From the NCBI GenBank assembly GCA_023416955.1, contig JAEZGM010000009.1, forward strand, positions 1-64,000: a DNA stretch of 64,000 nucleotides, written 5' to 3'. The translations under genes were made by a program, and so were the position numbers. The notes under the pieces are model-generated. The model searched no databases and was not told the DNA's origin. It saw nothing but the letters and a program-made list of their open reading frames with translations. Below are positions 1 through 6,444 of this stretch, in pieces. Every line of letters starts with the position of its first letter. The stretch's first letter is position 1. Origin of the DNA: Bacillota bacterium. GTDB lineage: Bacteria; Bacillota; Clostridia; Oscillospirales; Acutalibacteraceae.

Positions 1-136
1 TCGGCCACAACCGCATTGGAACGCTGCCCGTTCCCCTGGACTTCTCATGGTTTTGCCCCGAATGATGGGGTTTGTCAACACCTCGAAGTTGGCCCGAAGT
101 CGCAGGGTTTGGGGAGGCTGGCCCCAACAAGCAGTT

Positions 137-481
137 TTATGGGTTTGACCGCAAGGTAAAATCCATAAAATGTGCAACTGTGGTCACAGTTGCCCTGCTT
201 GCCAGTTTGTTGCCCTTCGTTTCCAGCCCTCCGGAAAGGCGTGAAAAAAGCGGGGCCGTCCGCTGCCGCTCCGGGTCGTCCTGCTCCCCGGCCTCCGGGA
301 AAAAGTACCGTTTCACGGGCAGCTTGCATATCTTCACCAGCTGGTAAAAAACCGGGAAGCTGGGAAGGCTACCGCTGTTCTCAATATTCGCAAGGTAACG
401 AGGGACGATGTTTACCATTTCGGCCAACTCTTTGCGGGATAGGTTCAGAACTTGCCGGGCTGCCTTAATATCGTTGCCCAA
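137..481 (-). CDS. XRE-family helix-turn-helix regulator, possibly degraded
   Basis: The first 65 residues read as a Cro/C1-type helix-turn-helix: an ARQVLNLSRKELAEMV helix pair followed by a recognition region with PRYLANIENSGSLPS, a signature common in regulators of Firmicutes mobile elements. The last 45 residues do not resemble the usual C-terminus. The open frame begins at a TTG with no ribosome binding site. Upstream, a GAGGTG site precedes a GTG in another frame whose codons would join this frame if one base were restored near 497, so a 5' frameshift is likely. It would act as a DNA-binding repressor of element genes. I am confident of the family and unsure that the gene is intact. Confidence 0.5.
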   Translation of the reverse strand: MGNDIKAARQVLNLSRKELAEMVNIVPRYLANIENSGSLPSFPVFYQLVKICKLPVKRYFFPEAGEQDDPERQRTAPLFSRLSGGLETKGNKLASRATVTTVAHFMDFTLRSNP

Positions 482-635
482 GCTAGCAAAGCTCTCTTCC
501 CTCGCTCTTTTGGCACATCACCTCTATACATTGTGTAATTCGTAATGATGCGCCGGGAATGATATGATTTGTATCCAACTTACATTGAATAATTCTTATT
601 TTGGTCTACCAGTCGTCAATATTTATGAGTTAAAC

Positions 636-965
636 TTACTGTTGTTTTATATATTCAATATACTTAACACCAAATTCTCTAAATTGTTTCAGTGTGGGAA
701 GCAGTTCTTTTCCTATTTCACTAAGTTCATATTCTACCTTTGGAGGAATTTGTGGATATTCTGTGCGAATTATTAATCCGTAATTTTCTAATTGTTTTAA
801 TTGCTTTGAAAGAGTAGCGTGTGTCATAGCTGGTAACATTTTTAATAGTTGATTAAATCTAATAGGTTCCTCGCTTAAATAGTGCATAATCAAAATAGTC
901 CATTTCCCTTGTACTACTTTTTGAGCAGTTACATATGGACATTTTCCATATAAATTTCTTGACAT
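636..965 (-). CDS. HxlR-family winged-helix transcriptional regulator
   Basis: The 109-residue protein has the HxlR/DUF24 pattern: an N-terminal CPYVTAQKVVQGKWTILIM segment with the early Cys typical of redox- or quinone-sensing members, a winged helix in which LLKMLPAMTHATLSKQLKQL is the recognition region, and the wing motif ending in VEYELSEIGKELLP. The start at 965 was chosen because an AAAGGAGG site lies 8 bases before it; an in-frame ATG at 989 would lie upstream of that site. It is divergent from the flavin-protein gene at 1099, with an inverted GGTATTT/AAATACC pair between them, so it probably controls that gene and itself. The DNA is much more AT-rich than its surroundings, which suggests recent cargo. 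The signal it senses is unknown. Confidence 0.85.
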   Translation of the reverse strand: MSRNLYGKCPYVTAQKVVQGKWTILIMHYLSEEPIRFNQLLKMLPAMTHATLSKQLKQLENYGLIIRTEYPQIPPKVEYELSEIGKELLPTLKQFREFGVKYIEYIKQQ

Positions 966-1010
966 ATCTATAACCTCCTTTTTATGCATAAGGTATGCTT
1001 TAAGATACTA

Positions 1011-1060
1011 GGTATTTAAAAATATCGTACTTGATAAAAATACCCCTTAAACTATATAAT
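1011..1060 (+). promoter_or_regulatory. Promoter and likely HxlR operator of the flavin-protein gene
   Basis: TTGATA (1031-1036) and TATAAT (1055-1060) are separated by 18 bases and lead into the gene at 1099. The inverted pair GGTATTT (1011-1017) and AAATACC (1038-1044) overlaps the promoter and is a plausible binding site for the divergent HxlR regulator. Promoter is seen; regulator binding is inferred. Confidence 0.6.
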
Positions 1061-1098
1061 AATACTGTTCATAGAAATTGTAAAGGAGGATTATAAAA

Positions 1099-1503
1099 AT
1101 GGACAATATTAAAATTGTTGAAGATTTTTTGAAGGAGGTGCCAACCTTTTATTTAACAACGATAGACGGTAATAAACCTAAATGCCGTCCAATAGGATTT
1201 CATCTTTTGAAAAATGATAAAATTTATTTTGGAGTTGGAACTTTCAAAGACGTGTACAAGCAGTTGCAAATTAATCCTTATGTAGAGATATGCGCTTGCC
1301 AAAGCGGTGAATTTTTGCGTTATTACGGAAAAGCTATTTTTGAAAGTGATGATGTCATTGTCGATAGCGTTTTAGAGCAGTCACCTAATCTCAAGAAAAT
1401 ATATAATCGTGATACCGGACATAAATTAGGAATCTTTCATTTGGAAAATGCTAAAGCAGAATTACATGCAATGTCAAAATTGAAGGAAACTTATAGTTTT
1501 TAA
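1099..1503 (+). CDS. Pyridoxamine 5'-phosphate oxidase-like flavin-binding protein
   Basis: The 134-residue protein is a single split-barrel flavin-binding domain. It opens with the usual EDFLKEVPTFYLTTIDGNKP strand pair, then has RPIGFHLLKNDKIYFGVG and KDVYKQLQINPYVEICAC, which are standard for this family. Such proteins bind FMN or F420 and often act as small nitroreductase- or quinone-reductase-like enzymes, so the name does not mean a role in vitamin B6 synthesis. An AAAGGAGG site lies just before the ATG. The gene is divergent from an HxlR regulator, a common pairing in which the enzyme is induced by an electrophile or quinone. It is AT-rich like its partner and probably arrived with it. 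Substrate unknown. Confidence 0.85.
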   Translation: MDNIKIVEDFLKEVPTFYLTTIDGNKPKCRPIGFHLLKNDKIYFGVGTFKDVYKQLQINPYVEICACQSGEFLRYYGKAIFESDDVIVDSVLEQSPNLKKIYNRDTGHKLGIFHLENAKAELHAMSKLKETYSF

Positions 1504-1680
1504 GCATTTGTATCAAACTAGTCAATGGGACATGTGAATAGTCGTCAGAAAAAGGGTTATAGATCATAATATATTCATCAAAAGAAAAAGAGCAGTATAA
1601 CCATCAAGACTTTGGCAAACAAAAAAACCGCAGTTTTGGCAGCTGATTTTGTGCGCTAAAATTGCATACAAATAGCCATA

Positions 1681-1716
1681 CGGCGGTTTTGAATTAAAAT
1701 CAAGGCCGCCGTTTTC
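1681..1716 (+). terminator. Stem-loop with T-rich tail
   Basis: Positions 1681-1692 pair with 1700-1711 over 12 pairs (two are G-T), with a 7-base AT loop and a TTTTC tail. It is about 180 bases after the flavin-protein gene. It could be the terminator of that gene or part of the structured leader region that follows. Confidence 0.5.
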
Positions 1717-1740
1717 ATTTTGAAAAAATGGAGAAACGGA

Positions 1741-1765
1741 GGGTGTAATAATTGCACCCGTTTTT
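1741..1765 (+). terminator. Intrinsic terminator-like hairpin
   Basis: GGGTG (1741-1745) pairs with CACCC (1755-1759) and is followed by G and five T residues. It lies 30 bases before the short leader-like frame at 1795. The stretch 1504-2136 otherwise holds only this hairpin, the one at 1681, the leader-like frame and the palindrome at 2011. Confidence 0.5.
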
Positions 1766-1794
1766 CATCGGCGGTTTTGGGACAGGAGGCTTAT

Positions 1795-1860
1795 ATGCAC
1801 CTGAAATCGCTGTTTTCTGTATGGGAGGAGCCGTTACCCCACCGTAACGGTTTTGCTTAG
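1795..1860 (+). CDS. Leader-peptide-like 21-residue frame with an internal hairpin
   Basis: A good CAGGAGG site (1783-1789) precedes this ATG by 5 bases, and 21 codons follow before TAG. Inside the frame CCGTTAC (1831-1837) is perfectly inverted as GTAACGG (1844-1850) with a 6-base loop, and TTTT follows at once. Translation of the small frame would therefore melt a hairpin that could otherwise stop transcription or hide downstream signals. This is the arrangement of attenuator leader peptides. The next real gene in this direction is the sigma factor at 2137. No known peptide is recognised, and a function for the peptide itself is not claimed. Confidence 0.5.
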   Translation: MHLKSLFSVWEEPLPHRNGFA

Positions 1861-2010
1861 CTGACAGCCTAATCTTTTACAACTTTAAAAAAGTTTCAAA
1901 AATAATCGTGGGCGAATACTGTGCTCATTTTCCATCCAACACCTTACGGGGACCTCCCCGCACAGGTGCTTTTTTATTTTTTCTCGCGGTGTCGCAGGAC
2001 AGGCCCCATT

Positions 2011-2035
2011 ACTTCGGGTCAACTTGGCCCGAAGT
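2011..2035 (+). repeat. Palindrome copy 1 (ACTTCGGG...CCCGAAGT)
   Basis: ACTTCGGG (2011-2018) is inverted as CCCGAAGT (2028-2035) around a 9-base spacer. The same 25-base unit recurs at 3431 with two changes in the spacer and none in the arms, and a partial copy is at 84-100. It lies about 100 bases before the sigma-factor gene and follows a T-rich stretch, as does the 3431 copy. It is likely a regulatory RNA hairpin or a binding site used more than once in the element. Confidence 0.6.
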
Positions 2036-2136
2036 TTGCGCCGGGCCTGAGCGGCATGTTTGCACCCGCTGCCGTTCCCCGCCGCTCTCCGTTCATCAGC
2101 CGTCAACCCACGACCGAATTGAACGGAGGTAACATA

Positions 2137-2553
2137 ATGGACAAGCCCCTTGTAACGATCACATACAAAATCGCCAATGGAAACAGGATTTGTGTTGAGG
2201 TTTCAACCCCGGTCAAAGAACTGTTGGAGCAGTCCGACCGGCAAATCCGTTCCCAAAGGCGGCAAGACAGGCGACATCTTGATTACATGGATTTCATAGA
2301 CAGTTTGAGTGACGCGGCTATGAATCATCCACAGGCAGACGCCGCCGATCTCGTAATAAGAATGGAAAGCTATAGACAGCTTTATATTGCTATCAATCAA
2401 CTTTCCGAGGCACAGCGCCGGAGGTTGCTTTTACATTTTGCGGACAATCTGACATACCGCCAGATTGCCGACTTGGAGGGTGTAAATCAGACCGCAATAA
2501 GCCATGCGATTAAACGCGCCCTAATCCAACTGCAAAAGTATCTTAGCGATTAG
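2137..2553 (+). CDS. Small sigma-70-like RNA polymerase sigma factor of the element
   Basis: The 138-residue protein ends in a clear sigma region-4 helix-turn-helix (LTYRQIADLEGVNQTAISHA, then KRALIQLQKYL). The N-terminal half, rich in Arg and Gln around residue 40, matches the short sigma-like proteins found on Firmicutes conjugative elements rather than a housekeeping sigma factor. The start at 2137 follows an ACGGAGG site by 8 bases; in-frame codons upstream run into the palindrome at 2011 and are not coding. It probably activates transfer or excision genes of the element. A helix-turn-helix gene follows in the same direction after about 100 bases. Confidence 0.8.
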   Translation: MDKPLVTITYKIANGNRICVEVSTPVKELLEQSDRQIRSQRRQDRRHLDYMDFIDSLSDAAMNHPQADAADLVIRMESYRQLYIAINQLSEAQRRRLLLHFADNLTYRQIADLEGVNQTAISHAIKRALIQLQKYLSD

Positions 2554-2567
2554 CGGCATTTTGCCGG

Positions 2568-2599
2568 GCGACCCCGTCATTGGGCGGGGCCGTTTCCTT
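2568..2599 (+). terminator. GC-rich hairpin after the sigma factor
   Basis: CCCCG (2572-2576) pairs with CGGGG (2585-2589), extended imperfectly outward, and a short T-rich stretch follows. It lies between the sigma gene and the next regulator, so it may be a partial terminator. Confidence 0.4.
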
Positions 2600-2656
2600 T
2601 CAGAATCAGTTTAGCAGAAAAGCAATTTAAAACTACTGAAAGGACGGGTGAGGGCA

Positions 2657-2896
2657 ATGATAAAAGACGCGATTGCGGAACGCTTCCGGCAATTATGTGT
2701 GGAGCGCAATATATCCTATACACAGCTTGCACGGCTGGCGGGCGTCACGCCCTCCACCGTATACAGCATGTTACAACCGGAGCGCAGGGATGTAAGCGCG
2801 GTCACGGTCAAGAAACTATGCGACGGATTGGATTTGTGTATTATCGATTTTTACAATTGCGATTTATTCCAAAACCTGCCGCCTGAAATTGAATAG
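2657..2896 (+). CDS. Small XRE-type helix-turn-helix regulator
   Basis: The 79-residue protein is almost entirely one Cro/C1-type domain: IAERFRQLCVERNISYTQLA, then a recognition helix in GVTPSTVYSML, then VTVKKLCDGLDLCIIDF. Such one-domain proteins act as repressors or co-regulators on mobile elements. Two starts are possible: ATG at 2657, which gives the usual family N-terminus MIKDAI, and GTG at 2648, which has closer spacing to AAAGGA at 2637-2643. It follows the sigma gene in the same direction and probably belongs to the same control module. It has a C-terminal acidic tail and no ligand domain. Confidence 0.75.
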   Translation: MIKDAIAERFRQLCVERNISYTQLARLAGVTPSTVYSMLQPERRDVSAVTVKKLCDGLDLCIIDFYNCDLFQNLPPEIE

Positions 2897-3049
2897 ATCC
2901 AATACGGGAAAACGCCTCGCAGTCAAAAAAACTGCCGGGAGTTTTTTGTTGCAATCAGGGTAAACAAAACGCCTTTTTCAGTCCTAATAAGTAGAGGATA
3001 CTTTTTCCTCGTTGTACTTTGACAATTGAATAAAAGGATACCCGGATAC

Positions 3050-3310
3050 GAAGGGTGCGTGTGCTGAGTGACAGGCCCGCCATGACCTCCATTGTCAGAG
3101 AAAATGGAGAGAGCGACAAGGCCCATGCCGCAGGCGGGCCAAGGCTGGCCCCGACGGATAAAGCACACAAGCCTTGATACTTGCGTTCCGTCACAGTCCG
3201 AGCGTTGAAGCGGCCATGAGGCCGTGAGCCGTCGCAGGCAATGAGGACGCCTCGCCATCAGAATGGGGAGAGGTGAAATTCCTATGGGGCGGACAAGCCG
3301 CCGTCCGTCC
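3050..3310 (+). ncRNA. Candidate structured non-coding RNA of the mobile element
   Basis: No convincing coding frame crosses 2897-3557, yet this stretch is dense in perfect complementary segments: 3059-3065 with 3162-3168 (7 pairs), 3074-3081 with 3133-3140 (8 GC pairs), 3087-3093 with 3103-3109 (7 pairs), 3141-3146 with 3170-3175, 3153-3158 with 3187-3192, 3211-3215 with 3220-3224, and 3290-3294 with 3303-3307. The first three are properly nested; 3153-3158/3187-3192 would cross the first, as in a pseudoknot. A TTGACA box is at 3019-3024 but no matching -10 box is clear. The strand is assumed from gene direction. It may be a regulatory RNA, an intron remnant or a transfer-related structure. 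Confidence 0.45.
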
Positions 3311-3430
3311 GGGTTATCTGTTTGCAGTTACAGCATCAGGAGCACCGCGCCGCATTTTACTGTCTTGCGACGGGTCAAAACTTACGGCGCGGCTCGCTCC
3401 ATCTGTTGATGAACGGAGTTTTATTTTTTG

Positions 3431-3455
3431 ACTTCGGGTCAACCTGTCCCGAAGT
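3431..3455 (+). repeat. Palindrome copy 2 (ACTTCGGG...CCCGAAGT)
   Basis: The same arms as at 2011-2035 recur exactly here, with a spacer differing by two bases, again just after a T-rich stretch and about 100 bases before a small gene of the element. Confidence 0.6.
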
Positions 3456-3557
3456 GTGGAGCAAGATTAGAGGGCAACACCTTAATCAGTGCTGCCCTTT
3501 GGTGTTTCCCCACGGGACACTGTGGAAACCAACAGCTTTTTAGGGGGCGAGTTACTT

Positions 3558-3773
3558 ATGCAGGTAACAGAATTGGACAGGCGAACAACCTGTTCCGGTG
3601 AAATGATTGCAAGGTTTGAAACCGGGAAGCGGTCTATTCAGCTTATCGGTACATTTGAGAATAAGGCGACGCTGGATGATTTGCTTTATTCTATTGCTTG
3701 CCAAAGAATCGCGGAACGGTTGGGGCAAAAGCGCGACAACATTGTACTTCCCGGTGGATATGGTAAACTATAA
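3558..3773 (+). CDS. Small protein typical of serine-recombinase elements (TnpW-like guess)
   Basis: This 71-residue protein has no signal peptide or membrane segment. It has two recognisable parts: a basic middle (RFETGKRSIQLIGTF) and a helical segment DDLLYSIACQRIAERLGQKR. Short proteins of this kind sit directly before large serine recombinases in clostridial elements and are sometimes called TnpW. I recognise the context more than the sequence, so the name is withheld. The start at 3558 follows a GGGGGCGAG site. The recombinase begins 66 bases after its stop. A role in control or accessory recombination is plausible but not shown. Confidence 0.6.
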   Translation: MQVTELDRRTTCSGEMIARFETGKRSIQLIGTFENKATLDDLLYSIACQRIAERLGQKRDNIVLPGGYGKL

Positions 3774-3839
3774 GTAGGCAAATGATAGGCCGTCCACCAT
3801 AAGCCGCGCTTTTTGTGAGGCATCGAAAGGAGTTTCACA

Positions 3840-5480
3840 ATGACAAAAGCGCAGAGCATCACGAAAGAGGTTTATGTTGCTATCTATCTCCGACTGAGCA
3901 GGGACGACCAGAATGGCGGCGCCGAGAGCATGAGTATTTCTAATCAGCGTGATATGCTCATGGCCTACTGTGAGGAAAGAGGGTGGAAGGTTTACGATAT
4001 CTATATAGACGATGGTTTTACGGGGACGAATTTTGAGCGGCCCGGCTTCCAACGGATGATTGGGGATATAAACGAAGGCTATATCAGCGTTGTGCTGACA
4101 AAAGACCTTTCCCGTTTGGGTCGTAACTACGTTATGACCGGGCAGTACACCGATTTCTTTTTTCCAGAGCATGGTGTCCGGTATGTGGCGGTCAATGACA
4201 GCTACGACAGTGACAAGGACGATAACGATATTGCCCCCTTCAAAAATATCCTGAACGAGATGTACGCAAAGGATATATCAAAAAAGGTGCGCTCCGTCCG
4301 GCAGACGAGCGCGAAGCAGGGTAAATTCATGGGAAGCAAACCGCCCTTCGGCTACATCAAATCGTCCGAAGATAAGCACCTGTTGGTCATAGACCCGTCC
4401 GCCGCCGAGATTGTCAAACGGCTTTTTCGCGAGTTTGCGGGCGGCGACAGCGGGCGCAATATTGCTGCTAAACTCAACACCGAGGGCGTGGACACCCCCG
4501 CAGAATACTACTTCAAGCAAACGGGAAAGCGGTCAACGCGGGGTGACAACGGTCAGCAATGGGGCAGTTGTACGATCATGCAACTGCTGCGAAACCAAGT
4601 CTACATAGGTGATATGGTACAATGCAAACGCAAGGTTTCATCCTTCAAAACGAAAAAACGGCTTGTTACCAGTCCCGAAGATTGGGTGGTCGTCGAGGAT
4701 ACGCACGAGGCAATCATTGATCGTTTCACATGGGAGTGCGTTCAAAGGCGCATGGACAGCACGAAACGCGCCCCTTCCTATCATTCAATCCGGGTCAACA
4801 GCACGGATGAGGTCAATATCTTTTCGGGAATTATCCGATGTGCCGACTGCGGGGCGGCGATGGCCTTCAATCGGAAGGTGGGAAAAAGCGGAGCAGAGCG
4901 ACGCTTTTACCGTTGCAGTCGATACGCCAACAGCGGGAGCAAGTCTTGTTCCATGCACACCATTGACGCAGACACGCTGGAAAGCATCATTCTGTCGGAT
5001 ATCCAATATTACGCACAGACAGCAATCACCGACGAAAAAAAGCTGATGGACAGGTTGGTGTCCTTCTCCGGGCAGGAACGGCGAAACGAAAAAGCCGCGC
5101 AGGAAAAAATCCTGCGCGACGCGACAAATCGTATTTCGTTTATTGAGGATGCCAGTAAGCGGCTGTTTGAGGAAAAAATCACCGGAAATGTGCCAGATAG
5201 CCTGTTCAAGAAAATGCTTGCCGATTATGAGCGTGAATTATCCGAATTGGAAGATAAGTCAGCGGACATAAGACAGTGTATCAAAGAAGAAGCAAGCGGC
5301 GAGAGCAACGTAAAAAAGTGGATGGGACTGATTAAGGATTGCGTTTGCATTGGTAGGCTTGATAGAGCCACGGCGTTCCAGCTCATCGACCATGTGGACG
5401 TGCATGAGCAGACGGACGAGAATGGTCATAAAAGCCAGAGCATTCAAGTCAACTACAATTTTGTGGGATGTTTAAGCTGA
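3840..5480 (+). CDS. Large serine recombinase (integrase/excisionase of the element)
   Basis: The 546-residue protein has the three parts of a large serine recombinase. The N-terminal resolvase domain has the nucleophile Ser20 in YLRLSRDD and the DLSRLGRNYV arginine motif near residue 90. A recombinase DNA-binding domain follows (PPFGYIKS, then IAAKLNTEGV). A zinc ribbon starts with CADC at residues 334-337 and closes with a second Cys pair near 360-370, and then a long charged coiled-coil covers about 385-455. It cuts and joins DNA through a phosphoserine link and would integrate and excise the element. It resembles TnpX-type recombinases of clostridial elements. It is full length with an AAAGGAG site before the ATG. 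It is the last gene of the element, 66 bases before the tRNA-Ser gene. Confidence 0.92.
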   Translation: MTKAQSITKEVYVAIYLRLSRDDQNGGAESMSISNQRDMLMAYCEERGWKVYDIYIDDGFTGTNFERPGFQRMIGDINEGYISVVLTKDLSRLGRNYVMTGQYTDFFFPEHGVRYVAVNDSYDSDKDDNDIAPFKNILNEMYAKDISKKVRSVRQTSAKQGKFMGSKPPFGYIKSSEDKHLLVIDPSAAEIVKRLFREFAGGDSGRNIAAKLNTEGVDTPAEYYFKQTGKRSTRGDNGQQWGSCTIMQLLRNQVYIGDMVQCKRKVSSFKTKKRLVTSPEDWVVVEDTHEAIIDRFTWECVQRRMDSTKRAPSYHSIRVNSTDEVNIFSGIIRCADCGAAMAFNRKVGKSGAERRFYRCSRYANSGSKSCSMHTIDADTLESIILSDIQYYAQTAITDEKKLMDRLVSFSGQERRNEKAAQEKILRDATNRISFIEDASKRLFEEKITGNVPDSLFKKMLADYERELSELEDKSADIRQCIKEEASGESNVKKWMGLIKDCVCIGRLDRATAFQLIDHVDVHEQTDENGHKSQSIQVNYNFVGCLS

Positions 5481-5497
5481 ACCCATCCCCAATTTCT

Positions 5498-5541
5498 CTA
5501 TAAAAGTATTATGAGCCATACCCAAAGGCATGGCTCATAAT
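5498..5541 (-). terminator. Terminator of the tRNA-Ser genes
   Basis: A perfect 12-base inverted repeat (5508-5519 with 5530-5541) stands 4 bases after the tRNA end. Read leftward it is followed by ACTTTTATAG, which has a T run; read rightward it has none. It therefore serves the leftward tRNA genes and marks host DNA beside the element. Confidence 0.75.
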
Positions 5542-5545
5542 GGAT

Positions 5546-5635
5546 TGGCGGAGAAGAAGGGATTTGAACCCTTGCGCCAGTTACCCGACCTACTCCCTTA
5601 GCAGGGGAGCCCCTTCACCACTTGGGTACTTCTCC
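5546..5635 (-). tRNA. tRNA-Ser (anticodon GCT)
   Basis: The reverse complement folds as a class II tRNA with a long variable arm. The 7-base acceptor stem GGAGAAG pairs with CTTCTCC, the discriminator is G, and CCA is encoded at 5546-5548. The anticodon loop between the CTCCC and GGGAG arms carries GCT, so it reads AGC and AGU codons. The T arm has GGTTCAAATCC. It is 90 bases long and 35 bases from the second tRNA-Ser. Confidence 0.95.
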
Positions 5636-5670
5636 ATGTTGGTGAACATACATCAAATTATATTAAAAAT

Positions 5671-5759
5671 TGGCGGAGAGGAAGAGATTCGAACTCTTGG
5701 TCCCTTGCGGGATCACTAGTTTTCAAGACTAGCTCCTTAAACCACTCGGACACCTCTCC
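5671..5759 (-). tRNA. tRNA-Ser (anticodon TGA)
   Basis: The reverse complement has the acceptor stem GGAGAGG/CCTCTCC, a long variable arm (GATCCCGCAAGGGACC), a T arm with GTTCGAATC and an encoded CCA at 5671-5673. The anticodon stem CTAGT/ACTAG encloses a loop with TGA, reading UCA and related codons. It is the upstream gene of a two-tRNA leftward unit. Confidence 0.95.
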
Positions 5760-5812
5760 ACTCACAAGTGCGAGATTCATAATACCATATTTTCGGTGTA
5801 ATTGTCAATAAA

Positions 5813-5852
5813 AATTAAAAAAATAACCCGAAAGTTTTGAATTACTTTCGGG
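5813..5852 (-). terminator. Intrinsic terminator of the 5864 gene
   Basis: CCCGAAAG (5827-5834) is inverted as CTTTCGGG (5845-5852). Read leftward, the hairpin is followed by TTATTTTTTT, a strong T run, 12 bases after the gene stop. Confidence 0.8.
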
Positions 5853-5863
5853 AGAGAAAGCCA

Positions 5864-6253
5864 TTATATTTTAGACAGCAATTTTGAGCGGCTAACCAAT
5901 CGGCAGATTCCCATGGCGGGTATGGTCAGCAAAAACCAAAGTATCGAAAACGGTAGGCAAATCTGACCCAATATATTCAGCGGCATTGCGGAATAATCCC
6001 ATACATTCATTTTCAATACCAAATTAACTAATACGCCGATTGCGAACTCCACGCCGGTGATAATGCCGGAACCGGCAACACAGCGCACATACAAAGGCTG
6101 ATTTCTAATCCTTTTGTTACAAATGTGATCAATCAGGCACAGGCAGATCCCGCCCGCTACAGCCATCGAAAAATCAGTATGCCCGCGCGCAATGATTTCC
6201 ATAGCCGGGTAAACGGTACCTCCCGTAAAAAATAAAGCAGCATCTTTTTTCAT
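5864..6253 (-). CDS. Small membrane protein, ABC_trans_CmpB-like
   Basis: The 129-residue protein has about four hydrophobic segments. The pattern GVEFAIGVLVNLVL, then WDYSAMPLNILGQICLPFSI and WFLLTIPAM resembles the family labelled putative ABC transporter type IV (CmpB-like), in which a WDYS motif and a G-x-I-C-L motif are conserved. No ATPase partner is nearby and the transport role of the family is doubtful, so I would treat it as a conserved integral membrane protein of unknown function. A GGGGGAA site precedes the ATG. It stands alone with its own terminator. Confidence 0.7.
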   Translation of the reverse strand: MKKDAALFFTGGTVYPAMEIIARGHTDFSMAVAGGICLCLIDHICNKRIRNQPLYVRCVAGSGIITGVEFAIGVLVNLVLKMNVWDYSAMPLNILGQICLPFSILWFLLTIPAMGICRLVSRSKLLSKI

Positions 6254-6348
6254 ATCAATTCCCCCATTCTCTGATTGAATTTTTTGCAGAATGGAGTGAA
6301 TTATTCTGGTTTTTTATTGTAAATAATTGTCTATTTTCATAATTGATA

Positions 6349-6376
6349 TTGTTCCCGATATCAAACGTGATATAAT
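6349..6376 (+). promoter_or_regulatory. Promoter of nagB
   Basis: TTGTTC (6349-6354) and TATAAT (6371-6376) are 16 bases apart. They point at nagB with a leader of about 60 bases that shows no riboswitch-like folding. Confidence 0.6.
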
Positions 6377-6444
6377 TAATCATAATACAAAGAGCCGCGC
6401 CTGTTACTGTGGTTCAGCACTTAAAGAAGTAAGGAAATGATTCG

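Larger units (their letters stand above)
1..5507. mobile_element. Right-hand part of an integrated element with a serine recombinase
   Basis: This stretch carries a large serine recombinase as its last gene, preceded by a small sigma factor, XRE-type regulators, a small protein typical of such elements and repeated palindromes, none of which looks like housekeeping DNA. Base composition changes sharply inside it: the HxlR/flavin-protein pair is AT-rich while its neighbours are near the genome average. The right boundary should lie between the recombinase stop (5480) and the tRNA terminator hairpin that begins at 5508, because that hairpin serves the host tRNA-Ser genes. The left end and the conjugation or mobilisation genes are outside the window, so whether this is an ICE, an IME or a simple transposon cannot be decided. 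No direct repeat marking attL/attR can be seen from one end. Confidence 0.7.

Noticed and set aside
3..65. Possible C-terminal end of a gene running in from the left
   Set aside because: An open frame of 20 codons reaches a stop at 63-65, but so short a piece gives no recognisable family, so I do not claim it.
2923..3258. Leftward 111-codon frame over the structured stretch
   Set aside because: No ribosome binding site, composition unlike protein, and the region is explained better by dense RNA pairing.
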